Below, in pieces: positions 27,213-35,074 of a stretch of 42,364 nucleotides of DNA. The stretch is taken from assembly GCA_964608185.1 (NCBI GenBank), contig CAZSMR010000006.1, positions 1 to 42,364 on the forward strand. Reading direction: 5' to 3'. The DNA is from Porticoccus sp964608185. Lineage in GTDB: Bacteria > Pseudomonadota > Gammaproteobacteria > Pseudomonadales > Porticoccaceae. How positions within the stretch are numbered: the first letter of the stretch is position 1; each line of letters starts with the position of its first letter. The position numbers and the translations under genes are program-made. A model generated the notes under the pieces. The model searched no databases and was not told the DNA's origin. It saw only the letters and a list, made by a program, of their open reading frames with translations.

Positions 27213-27412
27213 TGAAAGTTGATGAACTAAGAAAGAAAACTGTCGATGAGTTAAACCAAGAGCTAGTTAGCCAGCTGGAGCAACAATTTAAATTACGTAT
27301 GCAGCTAGCAACCTCTCAATTAGGTCAGAACCATCAAATTAAAGATGCACGAAGAAATGTTGCGCGCATTAAAACTATACTTAATGAGAAAGAGAGTAAG
27401 TCAAATGACTGA
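27212..27412 (+). CDS. rpmC: 50S ribosomal protein L29
   Basis: A small helical protein near the tunnel exit beside L23. The 66-residue product has the family pattern LRKKTVDELNQEL and KDARRNVARIKTILNEK. It overlaps rplP by one base at its start and rpsQ by eight bases at its end, so L16, L29 and S17 are tightly coupled. Confidence 0.96.
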   Translation: MKVDELRKKTVDELNQELVSQLEQQFKLRMQLATSQLGQNHQIKDARRNVARIKTILNEKESKSND

Positions 27413-27671
27413 AGTGACTTCTAGATCTAGTACCTTGTCGGGTCGTGTGGTCAGTGACAAGATGGATAAAACAGTGACAGTTCTTATAGAACGTCGCGTG
27501 AAGCATGCTTTATACGGGAAGATTCTTAACAAATCCTCTAAAATTCATGCCCATGATGAAAAGAATGAATGTCGTACTGGTGACACTGTAACAATTACGG
27601 AAACAAGACCTCTTTCTAAGACAAAGTCTTGGACATTGGTAAAAATTGAAAAACGTAGCGTCGAAATTTAA
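27405..27671 (+). CDS. rpsQ: 30S ribosomal protein S17
   Basis: A primary 16S rRNA-binding protein with an OB fold. I start at the ATG at 27405 (MTEVTSRSSTLSGRVVSDKMDK), giving 88 residues, close to E. coli (84); GAGAGTAAG is nearby inside rpmC. An in-frame ATG far upstream would only read through rpmC. Conserved DKTVTVLIER and ETRPLSKTKSW are present. Confidence 0.97.
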   Translation: MTEVTSRSSTLSGRVVSDKMDKTVTVLIERRVKHALYGKILNKSSKIHAHDEKNECRTGDTVTITETRPLSKTKSWTLVKIEKRSVEI

Positions 27672-27706
27672 GTTGTTAGCCAGTAAAACTGGTTAGGAGA
27701 CATAAC

Positions 27707-28075
27707 ATGATACAAACAGAAAGCTATCTAGATGTTGCAGATAATAGTGGTGCACGTCGAGTTATGTGCATAAAAGTCTTAGGTGGGTCTCATAGGCGCT
27801 ACGCACGAATAGGTGATGTTATAAAAATCACCGTTAAGGAAGCAATTCCTCGTGGTAAAGTTAAAAAAGGCCAGGTTATGAGTGCAGTTGTTGTGAGAAC
27901 AAGAAAAGGTACACGCCGCTCAGATGGCAGCGTAATAAAATTTGATGATAATGCAGCAGTTTTATTAAATGCCCAATTAGCTCCCATAGGGACAAGGATT
28001 TTTGGTCCTGTTACACGTGAGCTACGGAATGAGCGTTTTATGAAAATTATCTCTCTCGCACCTGAAGTGCTCTAG
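27707..28075 (+). CDS. rplN: 50S ribosomal protein L14
   Basis: L14 lies at the subunit interface and contacts L19 and ribosome silencing factors. The 122-residue protein starts MIQTESYLDVADNSGARRVMCIKVLGG and ends ELRNERFMKIISLAPEVL, standard for the family. AGGAGA precedes the ATG. First gene of the spc part of the cluster. Confidence 0.98.
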   Translation: MIQTESYLDVADNSGARRVMCIKVLGGSHRRYARIGDVIKITVKEAIPRGKVKKGQVMSAVVVRTRKGTRRSDGSVIKFDDNAAVLLNAQLAPIGTRIFGPVTRELRNERFMKIISLAPEVL

Positions 28076-28094
28076 CTACGGAATAGGAAATAAT

Positions 28095-28412
28095 ATGTCA
28101 AAAATAAAGCGTGATGATGAAATAATCGTCACTGTTGGAAAAGACAAAGGTAAGCGTGGCAAGGTGTTAAAGATTAAACCCGATGGTCGTTTGTTGATCG
28201 CTGGTATCAATCTCATTAAGAAGCACCAAAAACCTAATCCACAATTGAACGTGACTGGCGGTATTATAGAAAAAGAAGCTGCTATTCAAGCTTCAAATGT
28301 AGCTATTTTTAATCCGACTTCAAAAAAAGCAGATCGAATAGGATTTAAAATTCTTGATGACAATAAAAAAATACGCGTCTTCAAATCTAGTGGCGAAACA
28401 GTTGACGCTTAA
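28095..28412 (+). CDS. rplX: 50S ribosomal protein L24
   Basis: An assembly-initiating KOW-domain protein near the tunnel exit. The 105-residue protein contains DEIIVTVGKDKGKRGKVLKI (KOW motif) and GINLIKKHQKPNP. Length matches E. coli (104). rplE follows after 18 bases. Confidence 0.97.
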   Translation: MSKIKRDDEIIVTVGKDKGKRGKVLKIKPDGRLLIAGINLIKKHQKPNPQLNVTGGIIEKEAAIQASNVAIFNPTSKKADRIGFKILDDNKKIRVFKSSGETVDA

Positions 28413-28430
28413 ATTAGACCGGAAAATAAC

Positions 28431-28970
28431 ATGGCAAGGCTGAACGAAGTATATAAAAATGAAATCGCTGGAAAGCTGAAAGAAGATCTTAGCTTGGGTA
28501 ATATCATGGAAGTTCCCAAGATTACAAAGATCACACTCAATATGGGTGTTGGTGAAGCTTTAGGTGATAAAAAAGTATTAGAGCATGCAGTAGCTGAAAT
28601 GGCTTCAATTGCAGGCCAAAAACCTGTTGTTACACTTGCAAGAAAGTCAATCGCAGGATTCAAGGTCCGTGAAGGTTGGCCTATTGGTTGTAAGGTGACC
28701 CTCCGCAGTGAACGTATGTATGATTTTTTGGAAAGATTAATCTCCATTGCCATTCCGCGAATAAGAGATTTTCGAGGATTTAGTGCTAATGCTTTTGATG
28801 GACATGGCAACTTTTCTATGGGTATCACTGAGCAGATTATTTTTCCTGAAATAGATTTTGATAAAGTTGATGCAATGCGTGGTATGGATATTACTATTAC
28901 TACTTCTGCTAGAAATAATGATGAAGGAAGAGCTCTTTTGAGGGCTTTTGATTTCCCACTTAAGGATTGA
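28431..28970 (+). CDS. rplE: 50S ribosomal protein L5
   Basis: Binds 5S rRNA and forms bridge B1b with S13. The 179-residue protein (same as E. coli) has PKITKITLNMGVGEA, IRDFRGFSANAFDGHGN and MDITITTSARNNDEGRALLR. In E. coli S8 represses this operon by binding at the rplX-rplE junction; I see no clear S8-type stem in the 18-base gap here. Confidence 0.98.
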   Translation: MARLNEVYKNEIAGKLKEDLSLGNIMEVPKITKITLNMGVGEALGDKKVLEHAVAEMASIAGQKPVVTLARKSIAGFKVREGWPIGCKVTLRSERMYDFLERLISIAIPRIRDFRGFSANAFDGHGNFSMGITEQIIFPEIDFDKVDAMRGMDITITTSARNNDEGRALLRAFDFPLKD

Positions 28971-28977
28971 GGTAAAA

Positions 28978-29283
28978 ATGGCTAAAGTATCAATGATTGA
29001 GCGCGAAAAAAAGCGTGCAAAAATCGTAGCAAAGTTTGCAGATAAACGTAAAGCGTTAAAAGCCGCTATCGTTGACCTAAAACTTTCTGATGAAGAACGT
29101 TGGGAGGCTCAGGTAAAGTTACAGAAATTACCACGTAATGCAAGTCCAAGTCGTGGGAGAAATCGTTGCCGTCAAACTGGCAGGCCTCATGGGGTTTATA
29201 GCAAGTTCGGTTTGTGTCGTATGAAGCTTCGTGAAGCTGCAATGCGCGGCGATGTTCCTGGTCTAGTAAAGGCTAGCTGGTAA
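28978..29283 (+). CDS. rpsN: 30S ribosomal protein S14 (zinc-independent type)
   Basis: Needed for 30S head assembly. The ATG at 28978 (MAKVSMIEREKKRAK) gives 101 residues, the same as E. coli. The long form with NRCRQTGRPHGVYSKFGLCR lacks the paired CxxC motifs of zinc-binding S14, so it does not depend on zinc. An upstream in-frame ATG lies inside rplE and is unlikely. Confidence 0.97.
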   Translation: MAKVSMIEREKKRAKIVAKFADKRKALKAAIVDLKLSDEERWEAQVKLQKLPRNASPSRGRNRCRQTGRPHGVYSKFGLCRMKLREAAMRGDVPGLVKASW

Positions 29284-29308
29284 GCGTCTTTAATTGAGGA
29301 AATAATTG

Positions 29309-29701
29309 ATGAGCATGCAAGATCCAATAGCAGACATGTTAACTCGTATAAGAAATGCGCAGATGGCAGAAAAGAAACTTGTTTCTATGCCATCCTCTAC
29401 GCTGAAATCTGCAGTTGCAGAAGTGCTAAAGAGAGAAGGGTATATTGAAAATTTTGATGTTGAGACGGCTACTAAGCCTCAACTCGAAATTGAATTAAAA
29501 TATTTTGAAGGTAAACCCGTAATAGAAGAGATTGATCGCTATAGTCGTCCTGGTCTTCGTAAATACTGCGGTTCCTCTGAACTTCCATCTATTCGTGGTG
29601 GTTTAGGAGTAGCTATTGTGTCTACAAGCAAGGGAGTAATGACAGACCGCGCAGCACGAGCCGCCGGTATTGGTGGTGAAATACTCTGTACAGTATTCTA
29701 A
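29309..29701 (+). CDS. rpsH: 30S ribosomal protein S8
   Basis: Binds the central domain of 16S rRNA and in E. coli represses the spc operon. The ATG at 29309 (MSMQDPIADMLTRIRNAQ) gives 130 residues, equal to E. coli, with GAGGAAA upstream; the TTG just before it is not used in the family. VSTSKGVMTDRAAR near the C-terminus is diagnostic. Confidence 0.98.
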   Translation: MSMQDPIADMLTRIRNAQMAEKKLVSMPSSTLKSAVAEVLKREGYIENFDVETATKPQLEIELKYFEGKPVIEEIDRYSRPGLRKYCGSSELPSIRGGLGVAIVSTSKGVMTDRAARAAGIGGEILCTVF

Positions 29702-29713
29702 GAGATAATAGAA

Positions 29714-30247
29714 ATGTCTAGAATTGCAAATGATCCAATAAACATTCCATCTGGTGTTGAAGTAGAAATCAACACAAACGGAATTTCTGTAAAAGGCTCA
29801 AAAAGTTCACTATTTATGCTGATTGATGTTGGTGTTGAGGTAAAGAAGGCAGATAATGTTATTACATTTTCCTCAAAGGGTGACACTAGAAATGCTGATG
29901 CCATGGCGGGAACAACCCGAGCCTTAGTGAACAATATGGTGATTGGTGTTAGTGAGGGTTTTCATAAAAAACTTCAGTTAGTTGGCGTTGGCTACCGAGC
30001 ACAGCTACAAAATAACAAACTAAATCTGTCGTTAGGATTCTCTCACCCCATTGAGTTTATATTACCCGAGGGAGTAGTAGCTGAAACTCCGAGTCAAACA
30101 GATATAACTCTCAAGTCAGCAGATAAGCAGCTGCTTGGGTTGGTAGCGGCAAAAATTCGTGCCTTCAGGCCTCCTGAACCATATAAAGGAAAAGGTGTGC
30201 GCTACGCTGATGAGCATGTTCGTCGAAAAGAAGCTAAGAAAAAGTAG
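29714..30247 (+). CDS. rplF: 50S ribosomal protein L6
   Basis: Lies near the sarcin-ricin loop and factor-binding site. The 177-residue protein (same as E. coli) has two related domains and the C-terminal RAFRPPEPYKGKGVRYADE motif. It lies 12 bases after rpsH and nine before rplR. Confidence 0.98.
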   Translation: MSRIANDPINIPSGVEVEINTNGISVKGSKSSLFMLIDVGVEVKKADNVITFSSKGDTRNADAMAGTTRALVNNMVIGVSEGFHKKLQLVGVGYRAQLQNNKLNLSLGFSHPIEFILPEGVVAETPSQTDITLKSADKQLLGLVAAKIRAFRPPEPYKGKGVRYADEHVRRKEAKKK

Positions 30248-30256
30248 GTTAGAGAT

Positions 30257-30607
30257 ATGAATGATAAGAAAAAATCACGTATGCGCCGAGCGTTACGTAC
30301 TCGGAGCAAAATTAGTGAGTTAGGTGCTAATAGGTTGTGTGTTAACAGGACACCTAGACATATTTATGCTCAGGTAATTTCTTCAGATGGTGGAATCATT
30401 TTAGCTTCAGCCTCTACGTTAGATGCCAAATTGCGAAGTGGTAATACCGGGAATGTTGATGCAGCTAAAGGAGTAGGTCTTTTGGTTGCTGAGCGTGCAA
30501 AAAAAGCAGGTATATCTGCGGTAGCATTTGACCGCAGTGGTTATAAATATCATGGCCGTGTCAAAGCTCTTGCTGATGCTGCGCGTGAAGCTGGTCTAAA
30601 ATTCTAA
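30257..30607 (+). CDS. rplR: 50S ribosomal protein L18
   Basis: Binds 5S rRNA with L5 in the central protuberance. The 116-residue protein contains RLCVNRTPRHIYAQVI and the C-terminal DRSGYKYHGRVKALADAARE, both typical. Length fits E. coli (117). Confidence 0.97.
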   Translation: MNDKKKSRMRRALRTRSKISELGANRLCVNRTPRHIYAQVISSDGGIILASASTLDAKLRSGNTGNVDAAKGVGLLVAERAKKAGISAVAFDRSGYKYHGRVKALADAAREAGLKF

Positions 30608-30620
30608 AGGTTTTATTGAT

Positions 30621-31133
30621 ATGTCAAGAAATCAAAAAGGAAAAGAAGCATCTGATGAGGGTTTGCAAGAAAAGCTCGTTCAGGTAAACAGAGTTGCTAA
30701 AACTGTCAAAGGTGGTCGTATTTTCGGCTTCACTGCACTTTCAGTAGTTGGTGATGGTAATGGAAAAGTAGGATTTGGACGAGGAAAAGCACGAGAAGTA
30801 CCTCAGGCTATTCAAAAAGCTATGGAAGCAGCTCGACGAAATATGATTCATATCGACCTAAAGGGTACAACTATACAGTATGCGGTAAAAGCGAATCATG
30901 GTGCTTCAAAGGTTTATATGCAGCCTGCTTCCGATGGTACTGGTGTAATTGCGGGAGGTGCGATGCGAGCTGTCCTTGAAATTGCTGGAGTTCATAATGT
31001 TTTAGCTAAGTGCTATGGCTCCACAAATCCAGTCAATGTCGTCAGGGCTACATTTAAGGCTCTGCAACGAATGAGTTCACCTGCAAATGTTGCAGATAAA
31101 CGCGGCAAGACTATTGAAGAAATTCTGAACTAA
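30621..31133 (+). CDS. rpsE: 30S ribosomal protein S5
   Basis: Sits at the mRNA entry and affects decoding fidelity. The 170-residue protein has the S5 N-terminal loop VNRVAKTVKGGRIFGFTALS (spectinomycin site region) and VGFGRGKAREVPQAIQKA. A little longer than E. coli (167) because of a charged N-terminus. Confidence 0.98.
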   Translation: MSRNQKGKEASDEGLQEKLVQVNRVAKTVKGGRIFGFTALSVVGDGNGKVGFGRGKAREVPQAIQKAMEAARRNMIHIDLKGTTIQYAVKANHGASKVYMQPASDGTGVIAGGAMRAVLEIAGVHNVLAKCYGSTNPVNVVRATFKALQRMSSPANVADKRGKTIEEILN

Positions 31134-31147
31134 GGTTGATCGTTACC

Positions 31148-31336
31148 ATGGCAAAAACAAAAATAATTAAAGTTACTCAGATTCGTAGTACCAACGGTCG
31201 AATAGCAGCACATAAAGCATGTGTTACAGGCCTAGGATTGCGTCGAATTAACCATACTGTAGAAGTAGAAGATACAGCTTCGGTTCGCGGTATGATAAAT
31301 ACAGTTCATCATTTAGTTAAGATTCAAGGGGAATAA
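31148..31336 (+). CDS. rpmD: 50S ribosomal protein L30
   Basis: A small 50S protein. The ATG at 31148 (MAKTKIIKVTQIRST) gives 62 residues, close to E. coli (59); a possible start 12 bases earlier would add residues not found in the family. Conserved GLRRINHTVEVEDT is present. rplO begins two bases after its stop. Confidence 0.96.
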   Translation: MAKTKIIKVTQIRSTNGRIAAHKACVTGLGLRRINHTVEVEDTASVRGMINTVHHLVKIQGE

Positions 31337-31337
31337 C

Positions 31338-31772
31338 ATGCGTCTCAATACGCTTAGTCCTGCTCCAGGTAGAAATAAAGAAGCCAAGCGTGTCGGTCGT
31401 GGCATTGGTAGTGGTATGGGAAAAACCGCTGGTCGAGGCCATAAAGGACAAAAATCACGCTCTGGTGGTAGTGTTCGTCCGGGTTTTGAGGGCGGTCAAA
31501 TGCCACTGCAGAAACGTCTACCAAAGTATGGCTTTACATCGAGAATATCGCGCGTGACATCTGAAATAAGATTAAGTGAGCTTAATCTTATAGATAGCAA
31601 GACTGTTGATATAGAATCCTTGCGGAATGCAGGTTTAATAAATAGTAACATTACTCGAGCAAAAGTATTTGTTTCCGGTGAGATAACTAAATCTGTAATC
31701 TTAAAAGGTATTAAGGTCACTAAAGGTGCACAAGCTGCTATTGAAGCTGCTGGCGGCAAAGTAGAAGAGTAG
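31338..31772 (+). CDS. rplO: 50S ribosomal protein L15
   Basis: A late-assembly 50S protein with a long extended N-terminus. The 144-residue protein (same as E. coli) shows the Gly/Arg-rich GRGIGSGMGKTAGRGHKGQK and GFEGGQMPLQKRLPK. It lies six bases before secY, the normal rplO-secY link. Confidence 0.98.
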   Translation: MRLNTLSPAPGRNKEAKRVGRGIGSGMGKTAGRGHKGQKSRSGGSVRPGFEGGQMPLQKRLPKYGFTSRISRVTSEIRLSELNLIDSKTVDIESLRNAGLINSNITRAKVFVSGEITKSVILKGIKVTKGAQAAIEAAGGKVEE

Positions 31773-31778
31773 AATTTC

Positions 31779-33101
31779 ATGACTAAGGCTGGGCTACAAC
31801 AACAAGGAAATTCAAAGGGTTTAGGGGAACTTTGGGCCCGATTACGCTTTGTTTTTATTGCCCTTGTTATTTATCGTATTGGTACTCATATACCAGTCCC
31901 TGGAATTGACCCTGATCGCTTGTCTGAATTATTTGGACAAAACCAAGGAACAATTGTTGGTATGTTTAACATGTTTTCCGGTGGCGCGTTGGAGCGTATG
32001 AGTATTCTAGCGTTAGGAATTATGCCATATATATCAGCCTCTATTATAATGCAGTTGATGTCGGCAGTTGTTCCTCAGTTAGAGCAGCTTAAGAAACAAG
32101 GTGATTCTGGTCGTCGGACAATAAATCAGTATACTCGTTATGGAACAGTTTTACTTGCTACTCTTCAGGCTATAGGTATGTCTGTCGGACTAGCTGGGCA
32201 AGGTCTTGCTTACACTGTAGATTTTAGTTTTCATTTTATTGCAGTTGTTTCTTTAGTTACTGGCGCTGTATTTTTGATGTGGTTAGGAGAGCAAATTACT
32301 GAAAGAGGGGTTGGTAATGGAATATCAATGCTTATTTTTGCTGGTATCGTAGCAGGCATCCCTTCAGCTATTGGGCAAGCACTTGAGTCATCACGCCAAG
32401 GCGAACTTCACGTCCTAGCTCTATTATTAGTCGGGATTCTCGCAGTAGCCGTTGTTTATTTCGTTGTATTTATTGAGCGTGGACAGCGACGAATCACAGT
32501 AAATTATGCTCAACGCCAACCAGGACGTGGAACAGCGCAAGCTAGCCATCTTCCATTAAAAGTCAATATGGCCGGTGTTATACCCGCAATATTTGCAAGT
32601 AGTTTATTGTTATTTCCGGCATCAATAGCGCAATGGTTTGGTCAAGGTGCTGGTTCAGCAGACTGGCTTCAAGAAGTTGCATTATTTATAGGCCCAGGGC
32701 AACCATTACATATACTTCTATTTTCTGGGCTAATTATTTTCTTCTGTTTTTTCTACTCAGCATTAATGTTTAATCCACGTGAAATGTCAGACAATTTAAA
32801 GCGTGGAAACGGATTTTTACCAGGGATAAGACCAGGGGAACAAACTGCAAAATATATCGATGGAGTTATGACTAGGTTGACATTAGTGGGTGGCCTCTAC
32901 ATGACTGCAGTATGCCTTTTGCCTCAATTTCTAAACGTATATTTAAATGTTCCATTTTATCTTGGTGGCACATCTTTGTTGATTGCAGTAGTTGTAACAA
33001 TGGATTTTATGTCTCAAGTGCAGTCACATTTAATGTCCAACCAGTATTCTTCTTTGATGAAGAAGTCTAACCTTAAAGGATATGGCAGTAAGAGCCGTTG
33101 A
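31779..33101 (+). CDS. secY: Preprotein translocase subunit SecY
   Basis: The channel of the Sec translocon, with ten membrane helices. The 440-residue protein (E. coli 443) contains the plug-region GMFNMFSGGALERMSILALG, GNGISMLIFAGI, and the cytoplasmic loop FIERGQRRITVNYAQRQPG that binds SecA and ribosomes. Partner secE lies at 4825-5193; secG is not in the window. Confidence 0.98.
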   Translation: MTKAGLQQQGNSKGLGELWARLRFVFIALVIYRIGTHIPVPGIDPDRLSELFGQNQGTIVGMFNMFSGGALERMSILALGIMPYISASIIMQLMSAVVPQLEQLKKQGDSGRRTINQYTRYGTVLLATLQAIGMSVGLAGQGLAYTVDFSFHFIAVVSLVTGAVFLMWLGEQITERGVGNGISMLIFAGIVAGIPSAIGQALESSRQGELHVLALLLVGILAVAVVYFVVFIERGQRRITVNYAQRQPGRGTAQASHLPLKVNMAGVIPAIFASSLLLFPASIAQWFGQGAGSADWLQEVALFIGPGQPLHILLFSGLIIFFCFFYSALMFNPREMSDNLKRGNGFLPGIRPGEQTAKYIDGVMTRLTLVGGLYMTAVCLLPQFLNVYLNVPFYLGGTSLLIAVVVTMDFMSQVQSHLMSNQYSSLMKKSNLKGYGSKSR

Positions 33102-33121
33102 TCAGATCAGAGGATTTTTTT

Positions 33122-33238
33122 ATGAAAGTGCGTGCATCAGTAAAAAAAGTTTGCCGTAACTGTAAGATAATTAAACGTAAAAATGTACTACGAGTTATTT
33201 GTAGCGTTGAGCCGCGCCATAAACAGCGCCAAGGTTAG
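33122..33238 (+). CDS. rpmJ: 50S ribosomal protein L36 (zinc-ribbon form)
   Basis: A 38-residue protein, easily missed because of size, reading MKVRASVKKVCRNCKIIKRK and ending EPRHKQRQG, nearly identical in pattern to E. coli RpmJ. The CxxC, a later Cys and a His form the zinc ribbon, so this is the zinc-containing paralogue. It lies 20 bases after secY, its normal position at the end of the spc operon. The ATG follows an AGAGGA site. Confidence 0.96.
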   Translation: MKVRASVKKVCRNCKIIKRKNVLRVICSVEPRHKQRQG

Positions 33239-33251
33239 TTAAATAGAGTTA

Positions 33252-33280
33252 TTGATTTTTACTACAAGCAAAGCTATTCT
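33252..33280 (+). promoter_or_regulatory. Possible promoter of the alpha operon
   Basis: TTGATT (33252-33257) and TATTCT (33275-33280) are 17 bases apart, between rpmJ and rpsM, followed by a C-rich run (33285-33289) that can pair with GGGG at 33298-33301. Elements match only partly, so this is weak. The leader before rpsM is where S4 acts in E. coli; I could not establish the pseudoknot here. Confidence 0.35.
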
Positions 33281-33364
33281 CTTGCCCCCTTTTTTATGGG
33301 GTGCTTTATAACTGAAGCTACTTAAGAGTGAAGTTGAAAACGAAAATTAAAGTGGAGTGAACAG

Positions 33365-33721
33365 ATGGCCCGTATTGCCGGAGTCAACATACCAGATAAT
33401 AAACATGCAGTGATTTCTCTCACGTATGTTTTTGGACTTGGACTAAGTACCGCCAAAGCTATATGTGCTAGCGCAGGTATCGCTGAAAATATAAAAATTT
33501 CTGATTTGAAAGAAACGCAGATAGACTCAATTCGAGAGGCTGTTGGAGAGCATACCGTTGAAGGTGATTTGCGCCGAGAAGTCAGTATGAATATAAAGCG
33601 TTTGATGGATCTTGGATGTTACCGTGGTCTTCGTCATCGTCGAGGCTTACCGTTGCGCGGACAACGCACTAAAACTAATGCGCGAACCCGCAAAGGTCCA
33701 CGCAAGCCAATTAAGCGATAG
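33365..33721 (+). CDS. rpsM: 30S ribosomal protein S13
   Basis: S13 contacts P-site tRNA and forms bridges to L5. The 118-residue protein (same as E. coli) starts MARIAGVNIPDNKHAVI and ends with the basic RGQRTKTNARTRKGPRKPIK tail. GTGGAGTG precedes the ATG. First gene of the alpha operon. Confidence 0.98.
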   Translation: MARIAGVNIPDNKHAVISLTYVFGLGLSTAKAICASAGIAENIKISDLKETQIDSIREAVGEHTVEGDLRREVSMNIKRLMDLGCYRGLRHRRGLPLRGQRTKTNARTRKGPRKPIKR

Positions 33722-33733
33722 GAAATTATAAGT

Positions 33734-34126
33734 ATGGCAATCTCAGAGAAAAAAAATACCAGAAAGAAAGTAAAAAAAACAGTAGTGGATGGTATAGCAC
33801 ATATACATGCCTCTTTTAATAACACTATTGTTACGATTACAGATCGCCAAGGAAACACATTAAGCTGGGCAACATCTGGTGGGTCTGGATTTAGGGGATC
33901 TAGAAAAAGCACTCCTTTTGCAGCGCAGGTTGCAGCTGAACGTGCCAGCGAGGCAGCTCAAGAATTTGGTTTAAAGAATCTTGATGTACATGTTAAAGGT
34001 CCAGGACCGGGACGAGAGTCAGCTGTGCGAGCTCTAAATAATGCAGGATATAAAATTACAAATATTATCGACGTAACACCAATACCACATAACGGATGCC
34101 GACCAAGAAAAAGAAGAAGAGTTTAA
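33734..34126 (+). CDS. rpsK: 30S ribosomal protein S11, with a 3' end probably from another genome
   Basis: S11 shapes the 30S platform and the E-site mRNA path. The frame encodes 130 residues, and the body (FNNTIVTITDRQGN, GGSGFRGSRKSTPFAAQ, VKGPGPGRES) is gamma-like. The tail from about residue 112 (NIIDVTPIPHNGCRPRKRRRV) differs from the gamma form and is followed by an alphaproteobacterial-type rpoA start. A second, gamma-like rpsK tail lies after the gap at 34306-34388. Joining 33734-34067 to 34330-34388 keeps the frame and restores a 130-residue gamma S11. I infer that the last ~60 bases of this frame are foreign. Confidence 0.85.
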   Translation: MAISEKKNTRKKVKKTVVDGIAHIHASFNNTIVTITDRQGNTLSWATSGGSGFRGSRKSTPFAAQVAAERASEAAQEFGLKNLDVHVKGPGPGRESAVRALNNAGYKITNIIDVTPIPHNGCRPRKRRRV

Positions 34127-34295
34127 ATAAAGGAGTACTAAGTGTTACAAAAAAATTGGATGGAACTTATCAAGCCTAGTAAAATGGACGTAAATGTTCA
34201 GGATAATGACGGAAGAACAGGAATGTTAGTAGCTGAACCACTAGAAAGAGGCTTTGGCCTAACCCTTGGTAATGCTATAAGAAGAGTTTTACTAT
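34068..34295 (+). other. Foreign segment at a contig end (assembly chimera)
   Basis: From within the rpsK tail to the Ns, the sequence carries the order rpsK-rpoA, normal for alphaproteobacteria but not for gammaproteobacteria, where rpsD intervenes. It begins after a 24-base exact match (34044-34067 = 34306-34329) and is cut by the Ns. A cross-genome misjoin at the contig end is the simplest reading. Confidence 0.75.
34142..34295 (+). pseudogene. rpoA: 5' fragment of a second rpoA, alphaproteobacterial type
   Basis: A GTG start at 34142, six bases after AGGAG, opens a frame of 51 residues that begins MLQKNWMELIKP and continues to AEPLERGFGLTLGN and AIRRVLL before the Ns. That is the N-terminus of RNA polymerase alpha; the KNWxELIKP opening and the L in GFGLTLGN are, from memory, typical of alphaproteobacteria, whereas the gamma gene at 35075 has GFGHTLGN. 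It is cut by an assembly gap, not by mutation, so it is a partial foreign gene rather than a true pseudogene. Confidence 0.8.
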
Positions 34296-34305
34296 NNNNN
34301 NNNNN
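34296..34305. other. Assembly gap (10 Ns)
   Basis: Ten consecutive Ns. A round number such as this usually marks a scaffold join of unknown true length. It is flanked by foreign rpoA on the left and a restarted rpsK tail on the right, so the real distance is probably negative (overlapping contigs). Confidence 0.98.
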
Positions 34306-34388
34306 CAGGATATAAAATTACAAATATTACCGACGTAACACCCATACCACATAACGGATGTCGTCCGCCAAAAAAACGTCGCGTATAA
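34306..34388 (+). CDS. rpsK: Partial rpsK: 3' end of S11, the probable native tail
   Basis: The final 26 codons of S11 in frame from 34308, reading GYKITNITDVTPIPHNGCRP then PKKRRV and a TAA, identical in pattern to E. coli S11. Its first 24 bases repeat 34044-34067 exactly, and the next ~30 differ at two positions before the tails diverge. It lies 16 bases before rpsD, the normal gamma spacing, so this is the true end of the rpsK gene at 33734. Confidence 0.9.
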
Positions 34389-34404
34389 CGAGGGTAGTAA
34401 GAAT

Positions 34405-35025
34405 ATGGCAAGATATCTAGGACCAACATGTAAGCTTTCTCGTCGTGAAGGCACAGATCTTTTTTTAAAAAGTGGAATAAGACCACTCGAGTCAAAATGT
34501 CACGCGGACAGCGTCCCTGGACAACATGGTGCTCGTCGTGGTCGTTTATCCGATTATGGTGTGCAGTTGCGTGAAAAACAAAAAGTGCGTCGTACGTATG
34601 GCGTTCTTGAAAAGCAGTTTCGTAATTACTACAAAGAAGCTGCCATAATCAAAGGTGCAACCGGCGAAACGCTATTGAGGCTGCTAGAGCAGCGTCTTGA
34701 TAATGTTGTTTATCGTATGGGGTTTGGTTCAACACGCTCTGAATCTAGACAACTAGTAGCACATAATGCAATTCTGGTGAATGGAAAAAAAGTTAATATC
34801 GCTTCATATCGAGTGCTGGAAAATGATATTGTCAGCATTCGTGAAAAATCGAAAACACAATTACGCATTCAAGCAGCACTTCAGATTTCAGGACAACGGA
34901 CTAGTATTGATTGGGTTGAAGTAGATACTAACGCGATGTCAGGTACGTTAAAGCGTTACCCTGATCGCAGTGAGCTTCCTTCTGAAATTAACGAAAATTT
35001 AATCGTAGAACTGTACTCTAAGTAG
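34405..35025 (+). CDS. rpsD: 30S ribosomal protein S4
   Basis: A primary assembly protein and, in E. coli, repressor of the alpha operon. The 206-residue protein (same as E. coli) starts MARYLGPTCKLSRREGTDLF and has the S4 RNA-binding domain around RLDNVVYRMGFGSTRSESRQ. No zinc cysteines are seen in the N-terminus. It lies between rpsK and rpoA, the arrangement of gammaproteobacteria. Confidence 0.98.
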   Translation: MARYLGPTCKLSRREGTDLFLKSGIRPLESKCHADSVPGQHGARRGRLSDYGVQLREKQKVRRTYGVLEKQFRNYYKEAAIIKGATGETLLRLLEQRLDNVVYRMGFGSTRSESRQLVAHNAILVNGKKVNIASYRVLENDIVSIREKSKTQLRIQAALQISGQRTSIDWVEVDTNAMSGTLKRYPDRSELPSEINENLIVELYSK

Positions 35026-35074
35026 AGCTAACAGTAATTATAATACAGTTATTTGATACGAGGCAGATAGGCAT

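Noticed and set aside
28409..28828. 139-codon minus-strand open frame opposite rplE
   Set aside because: Lies entirely against a highly conserved ribosomal protein gene and resembles no family.
34044..34329. The 24-base direct repeat as an attachment site or duplication of rpsK
   Set aside because: It coincides with a conserved coding segment and flanks a 10-N gap with foreign sequence, so a contig overlap explains it without any mobile element.
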